From Neelides folsomi (lineage: Eukaryota > Arthropoda > Collembola > Neelipleona > Neelidae): a DNA stretch of 26,619 bases. Both the position numbers and the translations under genes were made by a program. The first letter of the stretch is position 1; each line of letters opens with the position of its first letter. The stretch lies in NCBI GenBank assembly GCA_034687125.1, contig JAQGBZ010000615.1, forward strand, positions 1 through 26,619, in the 5' to 3' direction. Shown here in pieces: positions 1-8,984 of the stretch. Under the pieces are notes generated by a model that ran no database searches, was not told the origin of the DNA, and saw only the letters and a list, made by a program, of their open reading frames with translations.

Positions 1-1115
1 AAGTCTAATAGTTAGATCGTAGTATACTGGAGAGATGTAATTTTTAATTTATTTAATAAATTAAAATCCAACCAATTCCCAACACTCCTACAAGTCTGTT
101 TCAGATTTAAGCTTAAAATATAAATGAGACTTCGTGTTCAATTTGTACTCACAGCCAAGTGCAGTCAAACCGAAGACATATTGCCGATCCAATCAATACT
201 CCCAAGGACTCCCAAACACATTTTAGACAATTAATCACTTATTAACCATTATTTCCAATCTTTTAACTTATTAATTCTTGTTAATAAAATGTCTGCAACA
301 TTTCATTCTACAAACTAAATTATTTTTTTAATATAAATGTCACTACTGTTAAATTTAATAACTTTTAATTACTAATTTTTTTTCACTCTTTTAACAATCA
401 TTATAGATAACTAGGTATCTAAAGGGAGGCTTTACAATGCCCTTTGTTGCATGTTCTAATGTGTAGAAAGAATGTACCATAGATATCATACAAGTAAATA
501 TTATTCTTCTATGTACTTCTATTTCTAATACTATCAGTAAATAACAAACTAACCGACGAATCTTTTTCTAATTATTGCCGTTTCATAATACTTGGCAATT
601 AACAAATAAGTAAGTTTAATATTATTACTCGTTAAATAAAACACAATATCGCATTAATTGTACTTAAGCACATTAACTTAACAGTCCTTTTTAATATTAA
701 ATATTCTTAAATAACTACTCTAAACATTTCAAGTAAGACTAACATAATAGACTTATTGTAATTTAAATGTTACCATTCAATTATATATGTACTTTAACTA
801 TTTACGATTCAATAACATAGTAATAATGTATTTCTATGTGAAATTATTACTAAATTATATAATTTAATCATGGTTGTTGATAAAAGTTGAAATGATGGTT
901 TGAGGAGAAATTCATTTTGAAGGCTGGATGGCTCAGGAATACGTTCTGCCGCACTCCGCTTCTAAATCTTCCCCTTCCAGAACACACTTTTCTCATAACA
1001 TATAAACTAACTTCATTTGAACTTTGTTATCTTAAAATAAGGCTTCAAGTCACTTCACCTATTGCAATGAACCAGCCCTCCTCATCTTGAAAATAATGAG
1101 GCAACATTAATAGTC
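1..1115. other. AT-rich sequence, no gene seen
   Basis: Stops are frequent in all frames and I found no open frame with protein-like content. One less AT-rich patch lies at about 920-980, but no exon could be supported there. Confidence 0.6.
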
Positions 1116-1157
1116 TGGTCCCTTCTTTAACCCTTTCATGGGTTAAAGAAGGGACCA
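1116..1157. repeat. perfect 18-bp inverted repeat (hairpin)
   Basis: The arm TGGTCCCTTCTTTAACCC (1116-1133) is followed by a 6-base spacer and its exact reverse complement (1140-1157). The sequence beyond the arms is not complementary, so this is a short hairpin and not the centre of a long inverted duplication. The right arm forms the last codons and the stop of the GPCR-like fragment on the minus strand. Confidence 0.9.
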
Positions 1158-1671
1158 ATAGCAAAATCAGCACAATGTGGGTTTTTATAAACTATGTTGT
1201 TAACGACATAATAAAAATTGTAAGAATGGCAAAGTCGTTTCAATTCTTCATTGCTTTCAGCTTTGCATTCAGCGATTGAAGGTTTACAAAATCGGATTTT
1301 ATATTTTTCCTTTCCATCCTCTTTTTCCAAATTGAAAATGTTTATATAACATGTAGTAGAATTTTTGGAAAATACTCCATTTGGGTAATCATATATTGCT
1401 GATTCAATAAACGCTTTTGAAGTCTCATTGATTTTACCGTTGCAATTGAGATTAAATTCCAAAAATTTAGTTTCCTTTTCATATGAAACTCAGTGACATT
1501 GGGCATAGTAAACATTTTTATAGAGGTTATAACCCCATAAAAAGACATAATTTTGGATAAGTTGTTTTTCTCATCATTTTTTTCGCAAGCGGAACGAATG
1601 CCTTCGATTTCATATTTTTCTGGACAATTTGCAAACATGAATGCGAAAATCGGCTCATATTCCTCATTGAG
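1136..1671 (-). pseudogene. GPCR ectodomain fragment, Methuselah/adhesion-like, frameshifted
   Basis: Two overlapping minus-strand frames read as one secreted cysteine-containing domain. The upstream part begins after a possible splice acceptor (TTATTAG, exon from 1671) and contains EPIFAFMFANCPEKY. It passes into the other frame near the T-run at about 1465-1470, where a one-base indel is the simplest explanation. The downstream part has spaced cysteines (LNCNGK, TTCYINIF, RFCKPSIAEC, RLCHSY) and ends with YKNPHCADF. The pattern C...Y..V....YKNPHCA is characteristic of the extracellular region of arthropod family-B/Methuselah-like receptors, which usually continue CA.CN and into seven membrane helices. 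Here the frame ends within the hairpin at 1140-1157 and no helices follow. A possible upstream mini-exon at 1774-1806 (LRLCDMSNPE, donor GTAAAT) is out of phase with the next exon. I call it a decayed gene fragment; the family assignment is from motif memory. Confidence 0.5.
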
Positions 1672-1706
1672 CTAATAATTAAATTAGTATTTAAATACAT
1701 GATTTG

Positions 1707-1765
1707 AAAAAATACAAAAAAATCATCTTAATTTAATATCATAAATGATGTTTTTTGTATTTTTT
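1707..1765. repeat. AT-rich inverted repeat
   Basis: AAAAAATACAAAAAA (1707-1721) is mirrored by TTTTTTGTATTTTTT (1751-1765). The complementarity extends inward by a few bases (TCAT/ATGA) around a loop of about 18 bases. The content is low complexity, so it may be chance or a decayed foldback element. Confidence 0.5.
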
Positions 1766-1862
1766 ATATTTACCCTCAGGATTCGACATATCACACAACC
1801 TTAAAACTATTAAAAACCCAAAATAAGTATAAAAAGTTGAAATGTAATAAATCTTTAAAAAT

Positions 1863-2260
1863 CATCTAAAATATAAGAAAGCAAAAAAGTTTACTAAAAA
1901 AGCAATTGGTTTAGACACCAAAGAAAAAATTTAATTTAATGTAAATAAATGCGGTTTATTGAAGACTCAAGAGTCTTTAAGATTAACAAACTACTAGGTG
2001 TAAATAAAGCACAAAATGTTTCATGCGAAGTCAATGAAATCAATAACTACTTCTGTAATGTTATCTCACCCTCTGAAGATGAACTAAATCTCATAGAATA
2101 CAGTGACATAAACCATCCTGAGGCATTTAAAGTTAAAAATGTAAAGACTTATTCTTATTTTAAAGCATGGCAATCAATGAAAAATAAAACATAAGCTCCT
2201 ATCGATCCCACCTGATTTAGTATGAAATAGTTCAGTATTATCAGTATCAGCATCATAAAT
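1863..2260 (+). mobile_element. decayed non-LTR retrotransposon (LINE) ORF2 fragment
   Basis: Three frames in succession read as the linker between the endonuclease and the start of reverse transcriptase of a Jockey/CR1-type LINE. First is a basic stretch YKKAKKFTKKAI (from 1863). Next is an 81-codon open frame at 1949-2194 with FKINKLLG and NEINNYFCN, the usual LG...N..F landmark before RT, and FKAWQSMKNKT. Last, after a stop or frameshift, comes IPPDLV (about 2197-2212), resembling the DGIP..L that opens the RT domain. No catalytic motif is present and the frames are broken, so it is a dead fragment. The piece corresponds roughly to the part deleted from the LINE copy at 24609-26415, but membership of the same family is not proven. 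Confidence 0.55.
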
Positions 2261-2616
2261 GTGCTAAGTAAATTGAAATTAATTATATTTGGTCAATTCG
2301 AATAGATAATTAATGCTATTAAGGCTATTATATAAAAATCTTAAGATTGTTCTCACGAATAGACAAATAGTCATGTAATTATATGTTAAATTTTAATTAG
2401 TTTGGTTTTATAACAATTTTCACTCTTAAGCAAATTAGCAATTAGCAAATACAAATTTAAAATTCAATTAAAATCTTATATAGTAGTAGATTAAATATGA
2501 ATAATTTGTATCATCAAACAATTTTGTAATCAATTTATATACAGTTTATAAATTTGTTAAAATTAATTAGTTTTGGATAAAATAGAGAATAATCAAATTT
2601 TTACTAATTTTTTCGA
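2261..2616 (+). other. upstream region of IR gene 1
   Basis: This stretch is extremely AT-rich and has no open frame of note. It presumably contains the promoter of the gene starting at 2617. With so many AT runs no single TATA box or initiator can be picked out. Confidence 0.4.
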
Positions 2617-5103
2617 ATGGGATATGTGTTGATAATAATGATATTACATTTTATTACAAAAATTACCTTTATAAATATATTGATCAATATTTGTTTAGTT
2701 GATACATTAGAAATAAATAATGATATTTTTGACGAAATTAACTTTGAGTATTCTGCACATTTAAGGGCGTTTAGAAATTGTGAAATTTATTTTATTAAAC
2801 CATTCTATGACCAAAAAGATAATTCGTTATTGGAGAATTATATCAAATATTATGCAATCTTTCAATCCGTCATTTCAATTCAATCTCATTTTGGAGGGCG
2901 CTCATACAAAAAAAGATATTTTACTAATTACCAAAATGAGGTTGAGGAATATTTACAAGAATTAATAATTTCTTCAAGTCATTTTCGAAAATTCTCTTTC
3001 TGTACTGTTTCATTTTTAATTGCCGAAAATATAATTGATTCATTATATTCATTTTATTATCTCAACTTAAATGCGGCGTTTATTAATTTTCAATTTGCAA
3101 TTAGCAAATTCAATTTTTTTGTTATTGCTTGTCAGGTTAGTTTTATTTCTACAGATGAGGGAAAATTCAATAATTTTTGCAATTCTGTTTACCCGAGCAT
3201 AAGGTTGAATTCATACAGTTTTTATTATCCAGCTGACAATTTCATTATTTATGCAATTTCCAAAGATGATAAACCTGCAAGGAAATTAAAAATTTTGAAA
3301 AGTTTTCAAAAATTTAATAATTTGTTTAATCAAAAACCTTCGGATATTTTTATTGATTTTATGAGGAATTTAAAAGAAATTCCAGAAAATGAAATAACAA
3401 ACGTTTTTACCTCAAAGGTTCAAACATATTTTTCCCAAATGAATAATTTGAAGGATTTTGAAGGTGCTGTAATTCAAAACGATTTTTTTTCATTCAATTA
3501 TAAATTGATAGATTATGCAGGAATTCAATGCGCTATACAATCTGAATTTCCATTTCATGCCTTACCCAGCATTTGCTTAATGAAAGTTATTTCTAAAAAT
3601 TTAAACTTATCATTTGATATTCAAATGGATCAATTAAACACAATCAAGTCAATGAATTTTGGAGTTACAACTTCGTATATTATAAGCATTGAAGAAATGA
3701 TTACGCCGAGGTTCTATCAAACTATGTATACATCATCATATATGCCATTTCTATTTAAAACATTTTATTCTTTTACAAATTTTATTGATAAAAAGACGGT
3801 GATCAATTATTACCATGTAATTGCCCCGTTTAAAACTTTGGTCTGGATTTGTTTTTTAATTACAATAATTTTGATGATAATATTTATAAAAATTGATTAT
3901 TATATTTCTAAGGAACTTAGGCAAAATAACTTTGTAAAATTGAGCAAATTAAGTTTAGCTTTATTTCAATTAATGTTTGAGCAGGGGCATTCCGCAATTG
4001 TTCAAATTCCGACGAAAAATTTAAAACACACATTTTTAATTGGCATTTTAATTTTTATGAGTTTTATTATTAGCTCGGCTTACAAGTCAAAATTATTTTC
4101 TATCATTGCAATGGATCGAAATCCAAGTTCTTACGAAACAATTGAGGATTTGGCAAATTCCAATAGCAATCCTGTTATCTATTCCATTACTCCTATTAGC
4201 AACTCGACTGTAAATTTAGAATATCACAGGCTCAAAAGTTTTAATTCCAATTTAAGCCAAAAATTTTATTATGAAAATTCTGAACCTAAAATCTTTCATA
4301 TTTTGAAATATTTCGTTAAACGTGAGAATATTTTAAAGCTTAAAAACAAAATTCTATATTTTCCCGACGCTCAGATGTTTCATGATGTTGACAACGAGTT
4401 AAAATTAAAAATCTGGTCGGGAATTGTCAAATTCCCTTTGAACTTTTTCATATTAGATAATGTTGACATTCTTATTCGTTTTGAAAAATTTATTGATCAC
4501 TTTTTACCAGACAAATATTACATTGTGAAAGAACGGGAGTTCATAACCAATGAATTTATGAAAGCTAAAAATGAATATGTATCTTATTCTTTTATTAAAT
4601 TTGTTTTTAAATCAAATTTCAACGACCAATTTAAATTTATGTTTGACGCATTGTTTGAATTCGGGATTTGGCAATATTGGGAAGAAGGAAATAATGTTGT
4701 GTTACCATTTTGGGGATTGAATGAAAAAAATAAGGAGAGGTATTACAAAGCTAAAAAATGGAATCGAAAGTATTTCGATCAAATTAACACATTTAAAAGT
4801 TTGGTAAAACCGTCTGAAATTTACAATCCAACTCCACTGATAATAAGAAAGATTTTATCAATCTTACTTTTATTTTTCTCGATTTTAGCAATTTCAACGT
4901 TGACTTGGTTCATGGAAATAATTTTTGATCATTTATGGCCGAGAAATACTTTAATAAACTTATTTCATAATTTAAGAATTAGAATAAGACTTCTTTTTGA
5001 AGTCTATCTTTACATGGGATTTTTCTTTAGTCACTTTCGGAAAAACAGGTTCAGCTATAGAACGCAGAAAATCCAAGTTGGAGCATTCTCCCAAGTGAGA
5101 TGA
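2617..5103 (+). CDS. divergent ionotropic receptor (IR), intronless, 828 aa
   Basis: A single uninterrupted 828-codon frame for a ligand-gated channel subunit of the variant ionotropic glutamate receptor class. The N-terminus is hydrophobic (VLIIMILHF), as expected of a signal peptide. The ectodomain contains NCEIYFIKPF and KDFEGAVI, both conserved in the paralogue at 20000-22438. Membrane helix M1 lies at about residues 406-428 (LVWICFLITIILMIIFI). The pore region follows with LFQLMFEQGHS (FEQGHS at 454-459), then M3 ending SFIISSAYKSKL (about 470-492). This order and the aligned IISSAY correspond to the iGluR pore loop and SYTANLAAF block. The S2-like part has FEKFIDHFLPDKYY and WEEG, then KWNRK and NTFKSL before M4 (about 742-770). 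No amino-terminal receptor domain is seen, as in most IRs. I cannot identify the ligand-contact arginine or acidic residue with certainty, so the ligand is unknown. Chemosensory function is inferred from the family. Codon use is strongly AT-biased. Confidence 0.85.
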   Translation: MGYVLIIMILHFITKITFINILINICLVDTLEINNDIFDEINFEYSAHLRAFRNCEIYFIKPFYDQKDNSLLENYIKYYAIFQSVISIQSHFGGRSYKKRYFTNYQNEVEEYLQELIISSSHFRKFSFCTVSFLIAENIIDSLYSFYYLNLNAAFINFQFAISKFNFFVIACQVSFISTDEGKFNNFCNSVYPSIRLNSYSFYYPADNFIIYAISKDDKPARKLKILKSFQKFNNLFNQKPSDIFIDFMRNLKEIPENEITNVFTSKVQTYFSQMNNLKDFEGAVIQNDFFSFNYKLIDYAGIQCAIQSEFPFHALPSICLMKVISKNLNLSFDIQMDQLNTIKSMNFGVTTSYIISIEEMITPRFYQTMYTSSYMPFLFKTFYSFTNFIDKKTVINYYHVIAPFKTLVWICFLITIILMIIFIKIDYYISKELRQNNFVKLSKLSLALFQLMFEQGHSAIVQIPTKNLKHTFLIGILIFMSFIISSAYKSKLFSIIAMDRNPSSYETIEDLANSNSNPVIYSITPISNSTVNLEYHRLKSFNSNLSQKFYYENSEPKIFHILKYFVKRENILKLKNKILYFPDAQMFHDVDNELKLKIWSGIVKFPLNFFILDNVDILIRFEKFIDHFLPDKYYIVKEREFITNEFMKAKNEYVSYSFIKFVFKSNFNDQFKFMFDALFEFGIWQYWEEGNNVVLPFWGLNEKNKERYYKAKKWNRKYFDQINTFKSLVKPSEIYNPTPLIIRKILSILLLFFSILAISTLTWFMEIIFDHLWPRNTLINLFHNLRIRIRLLFEVYLYMGFFFSHFRKNRFSYRTQKIQVGAFSQVR

Positions 5104-5133
5104 CAATTGAATTTTGAAAAAATTATAAAGTGA

Positions 5134-5157
5134 AATAAAATATAAATGAATAATAAA
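5134..5157 (+). terminator. poly(A) signals of IR gene 1
   Basis: Two AATAAA hexamers (5134-5139 and 5152-5157) lie 31-54 bases after the stop codon, a usual distance for a short 3' UTR. In DNA this AT-rich such hexamers can also occur by chance. Confidence 0.45.
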
Positions 5158-5295
5158 ATAGTATTTGATTGATTCTTTGTTAATAGTAAAAATACTAAAA
5201 ATAGTTTCCAGTGTTAATAGTTAAGCTAAAAATCATTAGGATGTTTAATGGTATATACAAAGATATATATGTATAGGTACTCTATTAAAGTGCAA

Positions 5296-5418
5296 ATAAT
5301 AATCAGAGGTGTTCCAAACTTTTTTCCTGGAAACCATCATATCTTTATATTACGGGAACGAAAAACCAAAGGAAACGTTTCCCGGAAATCTTCCATTTGG
5401 AACATCTCTGATAATAAT
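5296..5418. mobile_element. hAT-type MITE (107 bp) with perfect 8-bp TSD
   Basis: The element runs from 5304 to 5410. Its ends are CAGAGGTGTTCCAAA (5304-5318) and TTTGGAACATCTCTG (5396-5410), which match as terminal inverted repeats at 14 of 15 positions. A second inner complementary pair (CCTGGAAA / TTTCCCGG) extends the stem. The flanks are identical 8-mers, ATAATAAT at 5296-5303 and at 5411-5418. An 8-bp duplication with ends of the form CAGAGGTG is diagnostic of hAT transposons. The element is far too short to code for a transposase, so it is non-autonomous. The open frame running through 5248-5436 is considered meaningless. Confidence 0.88.
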
Positions 5419-5988
5419 ACGCAAATAAATTTATGAAAAATAAATTTGAAATATAATAAATATATAATATAATATTCAAATGCGTAAATTCATATTTCTC
5501 ATACAATTAAAATTAAAAAAAGAGGGTTTCATTCTGTGTTGGCAATGAAAATAAATTTTATTTTTGGGGAATTACTGAAATAAAAATACTTGAATCTATT
5601 CCAAGCTATTAAAATAAAGCGAATGCCATCAAATATAAATAAATCGTCAGCGTTGCTTGGTTTCATTACGTTCTTGCATCTTGCATCATCCCCTTACTAG
5701 AAATTTAGTTAAGATCAAATAAATATTTTTAATCAACTCAAACTTTGACAATAACACTTTAACTTAAATATTACCAGAATAACAAATAATTATATAAATA
5801 TATTAAATATTCAACATTAAAGAAAGATATTTGAGGCCTGTACAACAGAAGTTCGTCCGTGCTCAAATAAAAGTTTAAGATTCGGTTTTAAATGTAAGCA
5901 TTAGTTATTAATTAGTTTAAATTAAATTTTGAAAATACTGAATTTGAAATAAATCTTTAATGGTACATTTAAGGCTCGGGCGCATAGA
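5419..5988. other. AT-rich spacer upstream of the BED gene
   Basis: No open frame or RNA gene was recognised. It presumably holds the promoter and 5' leader of the gene starting at 5989. Confidence 0.4.
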
Positions 5989-6785
5989 ATGTCGAAACGA
6001 AAGCTGTTTGAAACGCCGGAAGAAATAATGGAAGAAATAGACAAACATGAAAGCAAAGGTGTTTTATATGAAAAATTTAAATAATGTTAAAAAAGAAAGA
6101 AAATTAGATTTTAAATTAAGTTTACATTGTCTCAATTACAGAGTTAAAAATTGAAACGAAACAGATTGCTGAAGGAGAGTTCGAAGTTTCGATTATTGGG
6201 GATATCGGCAGAGAAAGCCAAGAATCTGAATATTTATTCCCAACAGACGAAGAAGACAACAAATCCGAGGCATTATCAAATGGTTCTAATGAATTTATTG
6301 CTCAAAATGTTTCAAAGAATGAATCTGACTTTAAAAATTCTGAAACTGAGGAAACGTCACAAAGTTCAGAATCTGAAGACGAAAATAAGTTAAATGAAAA
6401 GGGTAAAAAAATAAAATCTCTCTCGCCTAAATTAAAAAGGCCAAAATATTCCAATTCTAAAAGGAAAGATTACAAAAAATCAAATTCAAGGGACAAAGAG
6501 ACATGGAATCATTTTAGAAAAGGAAAAATGAATTGCAAACATTGTAAAACGCTAGTGAGTGCCAAAGTCAAAAGATTGAGAACTCATTTAACGAAGTGCA
6601 AAAAGTATTTGCAAGGTGGATCCGTGCTTTTTGATAAAACAGAAAGGCATTCATCACCAAAAGATGAACAAGGGAGTTCGAGTCAATTCCAGTCTTGTGC
6701 ATCGAAGTCGACGATTTTTAAAAAGAGAAAAATCACAGAATTCATTGATCAAATAACAGCAGAAGAAAAAAAGAAATTGATTTAA
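5989..6785 (+). CDS. BED-type zinc-finger protein derived from a hAT transposase (2 exons)
   Basis: Exon 1 is 5989-6058 (starts MSKRKLFETPEEIMEE) and ends in phase 1 before GTGTTT. An 83-bp intron ends TTACAG, and exon 2 runs 6142-6785 in matching phase, giving about 237 residues. The first half is acidic and serine-rich, with clusters such as TDEEDN and SSESEDEN, followed by a basic stretch (SPKLKRPKY, KRKDYKK) that may act as a nuclear localisation signal. At about residues 142-175 is a BED finger: W.HF.KGKMNCKHC, then THLTKC, i.e. the C-x2-C...H-x4-C arrangement. BED fingers bind DNA and are typical of hAT transposases. The frame stops just where the transposase helical and catalytic region would begin, and the next segment survives in another frame (6782-6898). 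It is either a truncated transposon remnant or a short domesticated DNA-binding protein; the intact intron and open frame leave both possible. Confidence 0.6.
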
Positions 6786-6898
6786 TGGTTGGCCGATTAA
6801 TCTTCGGAAATAACTTGGCATTTAGAGTAGTAGAAAGTCCAATATTCCAAAGATTACTCAAAAGTTGTCCCCGGGGACACATCCCTATTATACATTGA
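6782..6898 (+). pseudogene. out-of-frame hAT transposase remnant
   Basis: In the frame shifted from the BED gene, the sequence reads GRLIFGNNLAFRVVESPIF then QRLLKS and stops at 6896-6898. The block LA.LIF..N.AFR.VESP.F is the conserved segment that follows the BED finger in hAT transposases. The TAA at 6783-6785 plus the shift therefore break a formerly continuous gene. Nothing recognisable of the RNase-H-like catalytic core or the C-terminal dimerisation domain follows. Confidence 0.65.
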
Positions 6899-7443
6899 CA
6901 AACCAAAATTTTCAAATAATTTGTTTAAGAATAGACGTTTAACTCGTATAAAATATTATTTTCGCATTACAATTTACACAGCAAATCCAAATGAACCTAA
7001 ATATTTGATTTGGATTGAATTAATGATAGAATATATAAAATTAGAGAGGAAAATTTAATTTGTTTCAAGATATTCAAAATTTTTATGGTAATCGTTTTAT
7101 AAGCCAGCATACATCTTATAGAGATCAATTAATTGGCGATTTATCTTTTTCCAATTATAATATAAAATTATTTTATATTTTCAATAGTTAAAAATATGTA
7201 GGTGTTTATTGTTATGGCTGCGCAATTAATTCAAAAATAATTTTTAGGCCAATTGAATTACTAAATAATTTAGATGAGTTAATTGATTATTATCACAATG
7301 TGAATTCAAATGATATGTTTAATAATTTTAAGATAAATGATATTTTAAATAAAAGTGAAATTAAATGTCTGACACTTGAATTTACTTTTTTTATTAAGAC
7401 TTGACTGTGAGGAATGTAAATACATATAATTTTTAAAGGAGTT
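6899..7443 (+). other. AT-rich stretch with possible decayed coding pieces
   Basis: Short plus-strand open pieces look mildly protein-like: one with IKYYFRITIYTANPNEPKYL (about 6943-7002), one with NFYGNRFISQHTSYRDQL (about 7080-7130), and one from about 7202 to 7403 with GVYCYGCAINSKIIF. They lie in different frames and I do not recognise them. They could be eroded transposon sequence; no function is proposed. On the minus strand the segment holds the 3' flank of CDC123. Confidence 0.25.
7390..7395 (-). terminator. poly(A) signal of CDC123
   Basis: TTTATT on the plus strand is AATAAA on the minus strand, about 50 bases past the CDC123 stop codon. Confidence 0.45.
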
Positions 7444-8984
7444 TCATTCTTGAGATGAGGACGTCTCATTGGCACAGTTCTTAAGGTACGTCACCGCACT
7501 CGGTGGACCAAGCTTACCACAGTTAGCCCCAAACGCCCGGGTATGAGTCAAGTAACGGAAAACGGGTTCTCCATAAGTTTCCGTCTCAATAAGCCGAAGA
7601 AAGTCGTCGGTGTCGGAAGAATTCCCGGGTTTTTCTTCTCCGAAAGAGTCGAGCTCGGGGTAAGTAAAGAGAAGCGGATCCGTCGGATGGCCAAACACGT
7701 TGAAATCAACGAGAAGAACTTTCCCAGCCGCCACGCGATAAACATCAAAAGTATCTGAAAATGAAAAATGTCAAATAATTATAAACAATTATTAATTCCA
7801 ATTATTAGCCTAAATTATGTTTAACTAATTTTAAATTAATAATTATAATAGTTCATATTGGAACGGAATCTCACAGGATGAAATTGAGAGTTTTTTGTAA
7901 ATGTTGATTCTGAAGAAATCATGAATGTCCTTAATGATTGGATCCCGCTGATCTTCAAGTCCTTTGTAACCGGTCATAACATCCCTTTGAGATAACCCTA
8001 CAAATTAATGAAATTAAATGACCTTTACAATTTTATACAATTTCCTCTACTGTAATTTAATTTGTGAGTTTAATTTAATTGTGAGTTTAATAAATTGAGT
8101 TCAATTACCGACAAATTTGTCATGGCGAACGAAAGCTCTGAACTCCGCTTGCGGGTCAATTTCCATCCATTTTCGAAGAACGAGACAATATTTCATTTCA
8201 AGACCCTCGATGGATCCTTTGCAGCCCTGAAATCAAAAATGGATGAAATTTATAAAACAACAATTAAAAATGTGTAAATGTTTTTGAATATAATTTACTA
8301 TTTATTATGAAGAATGTTTACGAGAAATTACCTTAAATGGCTCAACCAGAATGTCCGTAATGATTGTAGAAGACTTAAACATTAAATATATGTCACCAGG
8401 CAGATATGACCTCAATGACTTGTTGAATGCAATCCAAGCAGCATCCTACAAGTACATTGTTTTAATATTAGAGTTTCATTTTGTTAATTTAATAATTAAT
8501 TAATTGAACTTACTTTCGGAGCCTTCCAATTGAGTTTCGGAAATACTGATCCTCCCAGTCTCTTGATATGATTTAAAATGAGTGCATCAAAGTCTGTGAA
8601 TTTGTCAACAAAGATTTGGCGGTGAGTGGGGCGCGGGGCCTCGTCGTCTTCGGAGCTCGACTCCGAACATGTTGGGTTCTCCGGACGAGGGATGAGGTGC
8701 GGTGGCGGGTCGGCTGACCCCGCCGCCGTCTCTTCGTCGTCTGAGGACAGCGAGTCGAGGGAGGTCGGGCGGGCGAGGGAGGCCGTCGCCGAGGTCTCTG
8801 TGTCATTGGGAAGTTGGACGGAGTCGAGGTGGAGATATGCGAGGAACTCAGGCGGCAACGGAAGGATCGCACCAGGAATGGACACGGCCCGCAATGAGTC
8901 AATTGACCACCACGTTCCAATGTTGGTGGCCAAGAGATCACCCGCCTCGGCCGCCCCGCCGCCTGATTCTTCTTCCCCGCTCAT
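7444..8984 (-). CDS. CDC123: CDC123, eIF2 assembly factor (5 exons, 378 aa)
   Basis: Five exons join in consistent phase: 8984-8514, 8445-8332, 8226-8109, 7997-7875 and 7754-7444 (stop TGA). Donors are GTAAGT, GTAATT, GTAATT and GTGAGA, and all acceptors end AG. Landmarks in order: ILPLPPEF near the N-terminus; GGSVFPKLNWKAPK and DAAWIAFNKSL (ATP-grasp region); MFKSS; LVLRKW; AEFRAFV; LSQRD; DVYR.AAGKVLLVDFNVFG; and TDPLLF. CDC123 is a cytoplasmic ATP-grasp protein that binds eIF2-gamma and promotes assembly of the eIF2 translation-initiation complex. The DFN motif is the expected Mg-ATP site. The protein is somewhat longer than the roughly 336-residue human protein. The extra length is mainly an acidic, Ser/Pro-rich linker (about residues 60-125) between the N-terminal strand and FPKLNW. 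I place the start at 8984 (MSGEEE); an in-frame ATG at 9080 would add 32 residues that do not resemble the family. Confidence 0.93.

Noticed and set aside
5248..5436. 62-codon plus-strand frame
   Set aside because: It runs through the hAT MITE, whose hairpin sequence explains it.
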